Below, in pieces: positions 39,437-48,064 of a stretch of 64,000 bases of DNA; position 1 is the stretch's first letter, and every line of letters starts with the position of its first letter. This DNA comes from Devosia aquimaris. GTDB lineage: Bacteria; Pseudomonadota; Alphaproteobacteria; Rhizobiales; Devosiaceae. The position numbers and the translations under genes were made by a program. The notes under the pieces are model-generated. The model saw only the letters and a list, made by a program, of their open reading frames with translations. It did no database searches and had not been told where the DNA came from. The stretch lies in contig NZ_JAIEZN010000001.1 in the NCBI RefSeq assembly GCF_020169335.1, positions 2,035,805 through 2,099,804 of the forward strand. The letters run 5' to 3'.

Positions 39437-40800
39437 CACACAACCTCCAGATAGGCGCTGAACTCCAGGTCCGTCACCTGCGAGGCAAAGCCGGCAATCT
39501 CCTGCCGCTTGCAGTTGACGAACATGGACTGCAGCGTCGGATCGAAGATGCGCGGGATCATGTCGCCATCCTCGAAGGCATTGACCGCCGAGGCCCAGTC
39601 CGCCGGCAGCTTGGGCAGGCGTTCCGAATAGGCGCGTCCGGCAAAGGGTTTTGGTGGCTTCTTGCTGTCTTCGATTCCCACCAGGGCCGCACCCAGGATG
39701 CCCGCCAGCACCAGATACGGGTTTGCATCTGCGCCGGCGACGCGATGCTCGATGCGTCGCGCCTTGGGATTGCCGCCCGGAATGCGCACCGCCGTGGTGC
39801 GGTTCTCATAACCCCAGGAGATGGCACTGGGCGCATGCGTGTCGGGCCGCAGCCGGCGATAGGAGTTGAAGTGCGGCGCAAACAGCAGCGTCGATTCCGC
39901 CATGCCGGCCAGCAATCCGCCCACCGCATGCAGCATCACGTCAGAGCCGGTCTCGGTGCCGTCGTCGAACACATTGTTGCCCGCCACGTCATTGAGGCTG
40001 AAGTGGACATGAAAGCCATTGCCCGACCGCGCGCCATAGGGCTTGGCCATGAAGGTGGCGACCAGCTTGTGCTTGCGCGCCACGCCCTTGACGATGCGCT
40101 TGAACAGCACGGCATCGTCCGCCGCCTTGAGCGCGTCACTGGTGTGCAGCAGGTTGATCTCGAACTGCCCCACGCCGTTTTCGGCCACGGCCGTGTCGGC
40201 TGGCACATTCTGCTGCTCGCACTGCAGATAGACGTCGCGGAAGAACTCGCCAAAATCCTCCAGCTCGTCCAGCGACAGGATCGCGTCCGAATCCAGCCGC
40301 TTGCCCGTATAGGGCGAGATCGGCGGCATGGCCGAATCCGCCTCGGGGTCGACGAGATAGAATTCCAGCTCCGTCGCCACCACCGGTGTCAGCCCATGCT
40401 CGGCATAGCGCCGCGTCACATGTGCCAGTGCCTGCCGCGGATCGCCCAGGAACGGCGTGCGCGCGTCCTGGAACAGCCACAGCGGGATCATCGCGCTGGG
40501 TCGTGTCGTCCAGTTGATCGGCAGTGCGCCGCGTCCGGTGGGGCTGCAGATGCCATCGGTATCCCCGCTGGAGAACACCATCGGATTGCCCACGATATCC
40601 TCGCCCCACACATCCACGCCCACGATGGACAGCGGCATTCGGATGCCGTTGTCCGCGATGCGCCGGGCCTGATCGATGGGAATGCGCTTGCCCCGCATGA
40701 TGCCGTTGAGATCGCACACCGCCGTGTGCAGCACTTCGATATGCCGGTTGTTATCCAGCCACGTCACAATATCAGCGTTGTCGGTCAAACTGCCACTCAT
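39436..40800 (-). CDS. puuA: Gamma-glutamylputrescine synthetase-like glutamine synthetase
   Basis: 454 aa type III-like glutamine synthetase. It has an N-terminal beta-grasp (EVLHTAVCDLNGIMRGKRIP), VATELEFYLVDPEADS, AENGVGQFEINLLHT, GNGFHVHFSLND and HRVAGADANPYLVLAGILGA. The DLNGIMRGK motif and polyamine-gene context favour PuuA over an ammonia-assimilating GlnA; the adenylylation-loop region of GlnA is not present. It would ligate glutamate to putrescine using ATP. Confidence 0.9.
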   Translation of the reverse strand: MSGSLTDNADIVTWLDNNRHIEVLHTAVCDLNGIMRGKRIPIDQARRIADNGIRMPLSIVGVDVWGEDIVGNPMVFSSGDTDGICSPTGRGALPINWTTRPSAMIPLWLFQDARTPFLGDPRQALAHVTRRYAEHGLTPVVATELEFYLVDPEADSAMPPISPYTGKRLDSDAILSLDELEDFGEFFRDVYLQCEQQNVPADTAVAENGVGQFEINLLHTSDALKAADDAVLFKRIVKGVARKHKLVATFMAKPYGARSGNGFHVHFSLNDVAGNNVFDDGTETGSDVMLHAVGGLLAGMAESTLLFAPHFNSYRRLRPDTHAPSAISWGYENRTTAVRIPGGNPKARRIEHRVAGADANPYLVLAGILGAALVGIEDSKKPPKPFAGRAYSERLPKLPADWASAVNAFEDGDMIPRIFDPTLQSMFVNCKRQEIAGFASQVTDLEFSAYLEVV

Positions 40801-40895
40801 CCCTGTCCGCCGTCTTTTTTGTATGTCATAGCGACACTCTAGCAGTGGTTCGCTCTCTTAAGCCACCCGCCGCAATTGCGCGAAAGGTTGTCCCG

Positions 40896-41645
40896 ATGAC
40901 TCAAACCCGCCCCGTGATAGGCGTCATGGCCTGCGCCCGCCAGGTTGAAGGCGAATCGGCGCAGACCGTAAAGCTCCGCTATCTGGAAGGTGTCAGCCGC
41001 TACGCCGATGCCGCGCCTGTCATCGTGCCCTCGTTCCAGGACCCAGCCAACGCTGCCGCCATCGTCGCCCGTATGGACGCTGTCCTGCTCACCGGCAGCA
41101 GCTCCAACATCGACCCTGCGCGCTACGCCTCGTCAGCCCCGGCCATGGCGCCCACCGACGCCGGTCGCGACGGTTTCAGCGCGGCGCTCGTCCAGGCCGC
41201 TGTCGCCGCCGGCAAGCCGGTATTCGGCATCTGCCGGGGCCTGCAGGAGATCAACGTGGCCTTTGGCGGCACTCTTCGCGACATGCGCGGCACAGCCGGC
41301 GCCACCACGCATCATGCGCCCGACGACGCCGATCTCGCCAACATGTTTGCCCATGCGCACGACATCGACGTCATCCCCGACAGCCCGCTCGCCCGCTACG
41401 CCGGCGCGCCCCGGCTGCGCGTCAACAGCGTCCATTTCCAGGCCATTGATCGCCTCGGCGATGGACTGACGCCGAATGCAACCTCGGCGGACGGCATAAT
41501 CGAGGCCATCTCGGCGACACATAGCCGTGCTCCGGTGTTCGCCGTCCAGTGGCATCCGGAGTGGCAACCCGATGATCGGCCACATGATCTGGCCTTCTGG
41601 AATTTTCTGGGTCAGTCTGCGCGAACACCTTTTGTGCCTGCATGA
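40896..41645 (+). CDS. puuD: Gamma-glutamyl-gamma-aminobutyrate hydrolase PuuD
   Basis: 249 aa class I glutamine-amidotransferase-like peptidase that splits gamma-glutamyl-GABA into glutamate and GABA. The nucleophile C113 lies in FGICRGLQEINV, and the catalytic H-E pair in FAVQWHPEWQ. LLTGSSSNIDPARY is the family N-terminal loop. The ATG at 40896 follows GAAAGG; earlier in-frame codons lack a site. It is divergent from puuA, and its stop lies just upstream of the aldehyde dehydrogenase start. Confidence 0.92.
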   Translation: MTQTRPVIGVMACARQVEGESAQTVKLRYLEGVSRYADAAPVIVPSFQDPANAAAIVARMDAVLLTGSSSNIDPARYASSAPAMAPTDAGRDGFSAALVQAAVAAGKPVFGICRGLQEINVAFGGTLRDMRGTAGATTHHAPDDADLANMFAHAHDIDVIPDSPLARYAGAPRLRVNSVHFQAIDRLGDGLTPNATSADGIIEAISATHSRAPVFAVQWHPEWQPDDRPHDLAFWNFLGQSARTPFVPA

Positions 41646-41662
41646 CCACCGGAGACACCACC

Positions 41663-43090
41663 ATGATAGCCTTTGACACGCGACTGCTGATCGGTGGCGA
41701 GTCCGTGTCGGGCCAGGGCGACGTTGAAACAGCCTTCAACCCGGCTCTGGGTACGGTCATGGCCGAGGTCGCCTCGGCCAGCCCCGAACAGATCGACCAG
41801 GCGGTCCAGGCTGCCAACGCCGCCTACAAGGCCTGGTCGCGCTATACCCCGCGCGAGCGCAGCAAGGCCCTGCTCACTATCGCCGACCGCATTGAGGATC
41901 GCGCCGCCGACCTCGCCCTGATCGAGTCGCGCAATGCGGGAAAGCCCCTGCGTTTTGTCGAAGCGGGCGAGCTGGCCAATGTCGCCGACGTCTTCCGTTT
42001 TTTTGCCACCGCCGTGCGCAACATGCCCGCACCGGCCGCCGGCAACTACCGCTCGGCACGTCACACCAGCCTTGTGCGGCGCGACCCCATTGGCGTCATC
42101 GCCCAGATTGCGCCGTGGAACTATCCGCTGCTCATGGCCGCCTGGAAGATCGCCCCGGCGATCGCCGCCGGCAATGCGGTCGTCATCAAGCCCTCCGAGA
42201 TGACACCCCTGAGCCTGATCGCGCTTGGTGAAATCTTCTCCGAGGTCCTGCCACCCGGCGTGGTCAACATTGTCTGCGGCAATGGCCCCGACGTCGGGCG
42301 CCAACTGATCTCGCACGATCTTGTGCGCATGATTTCGCTCACCGGCGACATCCGCACCGGCCGCGCCGTGCTGGAGGCTGCCGCCGGCCCCATGATCAAG
42401 CGCACCCATCTCGAGCTGGGCGGCAAGGCCCCGGTCATCGTCTGCAACGACGCCGATCTCGACAAGCTCGTGGAAACGCTGCGCGAAGCCAGCTTCTACA
42501 ATGCCGGCCAGGATTGCACGGCGGCGTGCCGCATCTTCGTTCAGTCCGGCGTCGCCCAGGCGCTCACCGACCGCCTCGAAGCGCTGACAGGCCAGCTCAC
42601 CTATGGCCAGCCGGACCGCAATGACGTCGAGTTCGGCCCGGTCATCAGCGCCCGCCAGCAAGAGCGTGTCACCGGCTTCATCGACCGTGCCCGCGCCGCC
42701 GGTGCCGATGTCATGCAGCCCAGCGTCACCGAGACTGCAGGCTTCTTCGTCGCCCCCGCGCTGGTGGTCGCGCCCATCGAGGCCGAGATCGTGCAAAAGG
42801 AAGTCTTCGGTCCCGTCGTCAGCCTCACCCCGTTCGACGATGTCCAGACCGCCATCGACTGGGCCAATGCCTCCGAATATGGCCTGGGATCATCGGTGTG
42901 GTCCCGCCAGACCGATGCCGCCATCGAGATCGCCAATGCGCTCGAATATGGCGTCACCTGGATCAATACCCATGGCGTCATGGCCACCGAAATGCCCCAT
43001 GGTGGCATGAAGAATTCCGGCTATGGCTCGGACCTCTCGATGCAGTCGCTGATCGACTACACCCAGATCCGCCATCTCATGCTGGGGTGA
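41663..43090 (+). CDS. Aldehyde dehydrogenase (gamma-aminobutyraldehyde type)
   Basis: 475 aa NAD(P)-dependent enzyme. The catalytic cysteine C285 is in NAGQDCTAACR, the general base in HLELGGKAPV, and the substrate/cofactor anchor in APWNYPLLMAAWKIAPA. QDCTAACR resembles gamma-aminobutyraldehyde dehydrogenase (PatD/YdcW) as well as PuuC. With puuA, puuB and puuD it completes the route from putrescine to GABA. I prefer the ATG at 41663 behind GGAG; an ATG at 41642 overlapping the puuD stop is the alternative. Confidence 0.9.
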   Translation: MIAFDTRLLIGGESVSGQGDVETAFNPALGTVMAEVASASPEQIDQAVQAANAAYKAWSRYTPRERSKALLTIADRIEDRAADLALIESRNAGKPLRFVEAGELANVADVFRFFATAVRNMPAPAAGNYRSARHTSLVRRDPIGVIAQIAPWNYPLLMAAWKIAPAIAAGNAVVIKPSEMTPLSLIALGEIFSEVLPPGVVNIVCGNGPDVGRQLISHDLVRMISLTGDIRTGRAVLEAAAGPMIKRTHLELGGKAPVIVCNDADLDKLVETLREASFYNAGQDCTAACRIFVQSGVAQALTDRLEALTGQLTYGQPDRNDVEFGPVISARQQERVTGFIDRARAAGADVMQPSVTETAGFFVAPALVVAPIEAEIVQKEVFGPVVSLTPFDDVQTAIDWANASEYGLGSSVWSRQTDAAIEIANALEYGVTWINTHGVMATEMPHGGMKNSGYGSDLSMQSLIDYTQIRHLMLG

Positions 43091-43123
43091 CGGACCCTCT
43101 GGGCCCGCCCCATCCAGCGCGGC

Positions 43124-44143
43124 TCAAGCGATTTCGATAACGGCCTTGATCAGCCCGCTCTTCTGCGTGGCCCAGCGCGGCAGGTCATTCACCGCGCCCG
43201 CCAGGCTGGTGCGATGGGTGATGATCTTGTCGATCGGCACCTGCCCGTTGCGGATGGCCGCAATCACCCGCTCGAAATCCACCGAGGTGGCGTTGCGGCT
43301 GCCAAAGATCGACATTTCCTTGCGGTGGAAGTCGCTATCCACAAAGGTGATGTCGCCCTTGACCACGCTCACCAGCACATAGCGCCCGCCATGGGCGACG
43401 AAGTCGAAGCCCTTTTCGATCGAGCCCTGGTTGCCCGTGGCGTCGAACACCACGTCAAAGCCCTCGCCATCCGTCGCGGCCGCCACCTGCGCATCCACGC
43501 TATCATCGGCAGTGATTGTGCCGGCGATGTCGAACAGGTCGCGGGCAGCCGCCAGCCGCTCGGTGTCGCGGTCCATCACCGTCACCTTGGCGCCCGAAAG
43601 GCTTGCGAACAGCACGGCGCCAAAGCCGATCGGTCCGGCGCCGATCACCAAAACCCGGTCCTGCGCCTCAAGGCTGGCCCGACGCACAGCATGGGCGCCG
43701 ATGGCCAGGAACTCAACAGTCGCGCAGGCGTCCGCCGACAGCCCCTCGGCGCGCACCAGGTTCTGCGGCGGCAGTGAGATGAACTCGGCCATGCCGCCAT
43801 CGCGGTGCACACCCAGCACCGAGATCTTGGTGCAACAGTTCGGCTTGCCGCGGCGGCAGGCGATGCACGTGCCACACGACAGATAGGGATTCACCACCAC
43901 CACTTCGCCGGCCTTGAAGTCGCTCTCGCCCGGCTCCACCACTTCCACAGCCAGTTCATGGCCCATCACCCGCGGATAGGCCAGAAACGGATGCTTGCCT
44001 TCGTAGATATGATAGTCGGTGCCGCAGATGCCCACGCGACGCGGCCGCACCAGCACTTCCCCTGCTGCACGCTCCGCCTTTGGGCGCTCGATCACGCTCA
44101 ACTTGCCGGGTTCTGAACAGATCAGAGCGCTCATCGCAGTCAT
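43124..44143 (-). CDS. Zinc-binding alcohol dehydrogenase (RspB/L-galactonate dehydrogenase-like)
   Basis: 339 aa medium-chain dehydrogenase. The catalytic zinc ligands are C40 in VGICGTDYH and H62-E63 in MGHELAVEV. The structural zinc is bound by the four cysteines of SCGTCIACRRGKPNCC, and the NAD site is VLVIGAGPIGFGAV. ICGTDYHIYEGKHPFLAYPR and SVLGVHRDGGMAEF resemble RspB and L-galactonate 5-dehydrogenase. The start at 44143 has CAGGAAAA upstream; an ATG at 44170 is possible. The neighbouring sugar ABC transporter and GntR regulator suggest that the substrate is a sugar acid or polyol. Confidence 0.9.
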   Translation of the reverse strand: MTAMSALICSEPGKLSVIERPKAERAAGEVLVRPRRVGICGTDYHIYEGKHPFLAYPRVMGHELAVEVVEPGESDFKAGEVVVVNPYLSCGTCIACRRGKPNCCTKISVLGVHRDGGMAEFISLPPQNLVRAEGLSADACATVEFLAIGAHAVRRASLEAQDRVLVIGAGPIGFGAVLFASLSGAKVTVMDRDTERLAAARDLFDIAGTITADDSVDAQVAAATDGEGFDVVFDATGNQGSIEKGFDFVAHGGRYVLVSVVKGDITFVDSDFHRKEMSIFGSRNATSVDFERVIAAIRNGQVPIDKIITHRTSLAGAVNDLPRWATQKSGLIKAVIEIA

Positions 44144-44248
44144 GGTCACTTTTCCTGGTTGGGCTGTCATTCACGGGCCCGCCTTGCCGACGGGGTCGAT
44201 CACCTGCGCGAGACAAAGCGTCTGGACAATGCGCCGTCAAATTGTTTT

Positions 44249-44258
44249 TTATCGATAA
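44249..44258. promoter_or_regulatory. TTATCGATAA palindrome upstream of the GntR gene
   Basis: A perfect 10-base palindrome in an A/T-rich patch between the dehydrogenase and GntR genes, just upstream of the GntR ribosome-binding site. Candidate operator for the two-headed GntR protein; no other support. Confidence 0.35.
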
Positions 44259-44281
44259 GCGAAAACAGGAGCGACGACACG

Positions 44282-45172
44282 GTGAAGAGCGATACGGTCT
44301 TCAAGCAGGCCTTCAACCAGACGCTTGACCTGCTCAGCGCCGCCGGTACAGGCGCCCCCCTGCCCTCCGAAAACGCCCTCAGCGCCGATCTCGGCGTCAG
44401 TCGCACCACCGTGCGCAAGGTGCTGGCCCGACTGTCCGAGCGCGGCTACGTCGCCGGCCAGGGGCGCAACCGCGTCATCGCCAGCGCGGTGCCCGACGGC
44501 GCCCATTTCCCGCATCCGGAAACCGTCGCCACGGCCAAGCAGGTCGAGGTCCACTTCATGGAATGGATGCTGCGTGGCCAGGCCCAGCCCGGCACCCAGA
44601 TCAACGAACTTGAACTGGCCCGCGCCTTTGGCGTCGGCACCACCGGCATCCGCGAATTCCTCAACCGTTTCCGTCGCTTCGGCCTGATCGCCAAGCGTCC
44701 CAACGCGGGCTGGGTGTTCATGGGCTTCACCCGGGAATTTGCCATGGAACTGTTCGAAATCCGGGAAATGTTCGAACTGCGCTCGGCCCGCGCCCTGGCG
44801 CAATTGCCCGACAGCGCCGCGATCTGGCCCCGCCTGCGCGCCATCGAGCGGCAGCATCGCGACCTGCTGCGCGACATCGACGAGCGCTATCAGGACTTCT
44901 CGGACCTCGACAACCGCTTCCACCGACTCATCAACGCGGCCGCGCCAAACCGCTTCATCGATGATTTCTACGACATCATCACGCTCATCTTTCACTACCA
45001 CTACCAGTGGAACAAGCATGACGAACGGGCGCGCAACGAGATCGCCATCCACGAACATCTGGCCTACATCCAGGCTCTGCTGACCCGTGACCTGCCACGT
45101 GTGCAGGCCGCCTGCACGCTGCATCTGGCCTCCGCCCGCGCAACCATGCTGGCCACCTTCGAGGCGGCGTGA
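44282..45172 (+). CDS. GntR family regulator with two winged-helix domains and FCD domain
   Basis: 296 aa from a GTG at 44282 (AGGAG 10 bases ahead). The first GntR-type winged helix is PSENALSADLGVSRTTVRKV (about residues 28-47). A second follows at about 90-150, with INELELARAFGVGTTGIREF and the wing GLIAKRPNAGWVF. Then comes an FCD effector domain with candidate metal ligands in DLDNRFHRLI, IAIHEHL and TLHLASA. Most FadR-type regulators have only one HTH. It lies between the dehydrogenase gene (divergent) and the CUT2 transporter (same direction) and probably controls both. Confidence 0.88.
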   Translation: MKSDTVFKQAFNQTLDLLSAAGTGAPLPSENALSADLGVSRTTVRKVLARLSERGYVAGQGRNRVIASAVPDGAHFPHPETVATAKQVEVHFMEWMLRGQAQPGTQINELELARAFGVGTTGIREFLNRFRRFGLIAKRPNAGWVFMGFTREFAMELFEIREMFELRSARALAQLPDSAAIWPRLRAIERQHRDLLRDIDERYQDFSDLDNRFHRLINAAAPNRFIDDFYDIITLIFHYHYQWNKHDERARNEIAIHEHLAYIQALLTRDLPRVQAACTLHLASARATMLATFEAA

Positions 45173-45204
45173 TCGGCCGCGTCGGCCTCTCGCCATCGTG
45201 CACG

Positions 45205-45339
45205 AATTATGCAAAATGCTCCTTGACGGAACTTAATATAGAATGTCTGATCCGCCATAAGCAAAAACAGATCAGATATTCCCGATCTGTTTACTCTGCA
45301 TAAAAAACATTTTGCAGGCTGCTTGAGACGTGCATAATT
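45205..45339. promoter_or_regulatory. Complex control region of the CUT2 sugar transporter
   Basis: This A/T-rich 227-base gap between the GntR and binding-protein genes holds three copies of TGCATAA: inverted at 45207-45213 and direct at 45297-45303 and 45331-45337. Between them lies a perfect inverted repeat AAACAGATC (45265-45273) / GATCTGTTT (45284-45292). A further TCTGATC/GATCAGA pair is at 45246-45276. These are good candidates for binding sites of the adjacent GntR protein or another regulator. Confidence 0.55.
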
Positions 45340-45399
45340 GAAGCGCGCGCCGACGGGCAAACAATGTCCGCACCCCGCGCACAAAGGGAGAGAAGAACC

Positions 45400-46383
45400 A
45401 TGAATTTCAGCAAGTTGAATCGCCGCGCCGTGATGGGACTGTCTGCAGTCGCACTGGCAGCAGGCATGCTCGGCGTGTCGCCGTCCTCTGCGCAGGACGT
45501 TACAATTCCGATCATCGTCAAGGACACCACGTCCTTCTATTGGCAGATCGTTCTGGCGGGCGCCCGCGCCGCCGGCAAGGATCTTGGCGTCAACGTTCCC
45601 GAACTGGGCGCCCAGGCCGAAACCGACATCAATGGTCAGATCTCGATCCTCGAGAACGCCGTTGCCGGCAAGCCTGCCGCTGTGGTGATCGCCCCCACCG
45701 AAAAGTCGGCTCTCGGGGCGCCGATCACCGAAGCTGCCAACTCCGTGCCGATCATCGGCATCGACTCCTCGGCTGACTCCACGGCCTTCACCTCCTTCCT
45801 GACCACGGACAACGTCCAGGGCGGCCGCATTGCTGCCGATGGCCTGGTTGCCGCCATCAAGGCTGCGACCGGCAAGGAAGAAGGCGAAGTGGCGCTGATC
45901 ACCTCTGTGCCCAATGCCGGCTCGCTGGAAGAGCGCAAGCAGGGCTTCGTCGAGCAACTCGCCAAGTACCCCGGCATCACGCTGGTCGCTGACAAATATG
46001 CCGATGGTCAGGCCGCAACCGGCCTCAACATCACCACCGACCTGCTGACCGCCAATCCCAACCTGGTCGGCATCTTCGCCTCCAACCTGATCATGGCCCA
46101 GGGCGCTGGTCAGGCCCTCGCTGAAAACGGCGTTGCCGACAAGGTCTCGCTGATCGGCTTCGACAGCGACGAGAAGCTGGTTGGCTTCCTCAAGGACGGC
46201 ACCATCGACGGCCTGGTCGTTCAGGACCCCTACCGCATGGGCTACGACGGCATCAAGACGGCGCTCGCTGCTTCCGAGGGCGAGACGGTCGAAGCCTTCG
46301 TCGACACCGGCGCAAACCTGATCACCACCGCCAATATGGACGACGCCCGCAGCCAGGAACTGTTGAACCCCAAGGTCAACTAA
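45400..46383 (+). CDS. CUT2 sugar ABC transporter substrate-binding protein
   Basis: 327 aa, with a signal peptide starting MNFSKLNRRAVMGLSAVALA and a likely cleavage after SSA. The twin arginine in NRRAVMG is weakly Tat-like. The mature part is a ribose-binding-type SBP4: PIIVKDTTSFYWQIVLAGAR, DINGQISILENAVAGKPAAV, IIGIDSSADST and ASNLIMAQGAGQALAENG. Substrate uncertain; pentose, galactofuranose-like sugars or polyols are all plausible. GGGAGAGAAG precedes the ATG at 45400. Confidence 0.92.
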   Translation: MNFSKLNRRAVMGLSAVALAAGMLGVSPSSAQDVTIPIIVKDTTSFYWQIVLAGARAAGKDLGVNVPELGAQAETDINGQISILENAVAGKPAAVVIAPTEKSALGAPITEAANSVPIIGIDSSADSTAFTSFLTTDNVQGGRIAADGLVAAIKAATGKEEGEVALITSVPNAGSLEERKQGFVEQLAKYPGITLVADKYADGQAATGLNITTDLLTANPNLVGIFASNLIMAQGAGQALAENGVADKVSLIGFDSDEKLVGFLKDGTIDGLVVQDPYRMGYDGIKTALAASEGETVEAFVDTGANLITTANMDDARSQELLNPKVN

Positions 46384-46392
46384 GGCCGCTGG

Positions 46393-46431
46393 CCGGGATG
46401 CGGAGCGGATTGACGCCACTTCGCATCCCGG
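46393..46431 (+). terminator. Stem-loop between CUT2 binding-protein and ATPase genes
   Basis: CCGGGATGCG (46393-46402) pairs perfectly with CGCATCCCGG (46422-46431), loop of 19 bases, 9 bases after the binding-protein stop, followed by TTCC only. It is probably an mRNA-stabilising or attenuating hairpin that raises binding-protein output. Confidence 0.6.
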
Positions 46432-46497
46432 TTCCAATCACGTCGCGACGGCCAGGCACAAGGGCCGCGCGACACTGACATGGCGGGGGGATCAACC

Positions 46498-48042
46498 GTG
46501 ACTGAACTTTCTTCGGGCGCCGCAGCGCATGGCGGCAGCCCCGGCGCATCGTCCGCAACCGACGCTCAGCCCATTCTTGAACTGCGCGAGCTGGAGAAGC
46601 GCTACGGCTTCATCCAGGCCCTCAAGCCCGCCTCGCTGGCCTTTCGCCGCGGCGAGATCCACGCCATCGTTGGCGAGAACGGCGCCGGCAAATCCACCCT
46701 GATCAAGCTGCTGACTGGCGTTATCCGGCGCACCGGCGGCAAGATCGTCTGGAACGGCAGAGAGGTCGAGCTCGCCACGCCCAATGAGGCCATTGCCCAC
46801 GGCATCAACGCCGTGCACCAGGAAGTGGTGCTCTGCCGCCACCTCACCGTGGCCGCCAATATTTTCCTCGGCGACGAGACCGTCAAATTCGGCCTGCTGC
46901 AGACACGCGACATGAACCGCGCCGCGCAGAAGATCCTCGACGATATCGGCTTCAACCTGCCCGCAGACGCCCTGCTCGGCTCGCTCACCATCGGCCAGCA
47001 GCAATTGGTCGCCACGGCCCGCGCCTCGCTGCGCGGCACCAGGTTCATCATCTTTGACGAGCCGACCGCCTATCTCACCCGCTCGGAAGCGGCGCAGCTG
47101 TTTGCGCTGATCCGCCGGCTCAAGGAAGAAGGCGTCACCATCGTCTATATCAGCCATCGCATGGAGGAAGTCTTCGAGCTGGCTGATCGCGTGACCGTGC
47201 TGCGGGACGGCACATTGGTGGGCACGCGCAACATTGCCGAAACCAACGATGCCGAGCTGGTCGCCATGATGATCAACCGCTCGCTCGAGCAGATCTACCA
47301 CAAGGAAACCATTCCCTTCGGCAAGGTCCTGCTCGAAACCCGCAATCTCAGCGGCAAGGGTTTCAATGATGTCTCGATCACGGTGCGTGCTGGTGAAATC
47401 GTTGGCCTCTATGGGCTGATCGGTGCCGGCCGCAGCGAGTTCGCCCTCAGCGTCTTCGGCCGCAATCCCAGAACGTCGGGCGAGATCGCCTGGCACGGCA
47501 AGGTGGTCGACATGCGCAACGAGCGCACCGCCATCGACCTGGGTATTGCCCTGGCCCCCGAGAGCCGCCGCGACCAGGGGCTCAATCTCAACCTGCCCAT
47601 TGGCCTCAACATCAACCTGCCGGTCTATGACCAGATCAACAGCGGCATCGTGGTCAATGCCGGCGAGGAAAAGCGCCGCGCCGACCAGCAGATCAAGGAT
47701 CTGGGCATCAAGACCCCGTCGCGCAATTCGCTGGCCTCCTCCATGTCCGGCGGCAACCAGCAGAAGATCGTCATCGGCAAATGGCTCAACCATGGCGCCG
47801 AGCTCTTCATCTTCGACGAGCCCACTGTTGGCGTCGACGTCGGCACCAAGGCCGAGATCTATCGCCTGTTTGCGCAACTGCTCAAGAATGGCGCCGGCAT
47901 CATCCTGATCTCGTCATACCTGCCCGAGGTTTATGAGCTGGCCGATACGCTGCACGTCTTCCGCGACGGGCATCTGGTGGGCAGTCAGGCCTACCGTGAA
48001 AAATCGCACGAAGACATCCTCGCCGAGGCCATCGGCGTCTGA
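46498..48042 (+). CDS. CUT2 sugar ABC transporter ATP-binding protein (two ATPase domains)
   Basis: About 514 aa with two ABC domains in one chain. Domain 1 has Walker A GENGAGKS, LTIGQQQLVATARA as its degenerate signature and FIIFDEPTAYLT. Domain 2 has the usual degenerate Walker A GLIGAGRSE, signature SMSGGNQQKIVIGKWL and LFIFDEPTVGVDVG. This is the RbsA/MglA layout. The GTG at 46498 has GGGGGGA at 6-base spacing; an ATG at 46480 is in frame but lacks a ribosome site. A stem-loop lies between it and the binding-protein gene. Confidence 0.94.
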   Translation: MTELSSGAAAHGGSPGASSATDAQPILELRELEKRYGFIQALKPASLAFRRGEIHAIVGENGAGKSTLIKLLTGVIRRTGGKIVWNGREVELATPNEAIAHGINAVHQEVVLCRHLTVAANIFLGDETVKFGLLQTRDMNRAAQKILDDIGFNLPADALLGSLTIGQQQLVATARASLRGTRFIIFDEPTAYLTRSEAAQLFALIRRLKEEGVTIVYISHRMEEVFELADRVTVLRDGTLVGTRNIAETNDAELVAMMINRSLEQIYHKETIPFGKVLLETRNLSGKGFNDVSITVRAGEIVGLYGLIGAGRSEFALSVFGRNPRTSGEIAWHGKVVDMRNERTAIDLGIALAPESRRDQGLNLNLPIGLNINLPVYDQINSGIVVNAGEEKRRADQQIKDLGIKTPSRNSLASSMSGGNQQKIVIGKWLNHGAELFIFDEPTVGVDVGTKAEIYRLFAQLLKNGAGIILISSYLPEVYELADTLHVFRDGHLVGSQAYREKSHEDILAEAIGV

Positions 48043-48064
48043 ACGCCCCAGACTGGAGACAACA

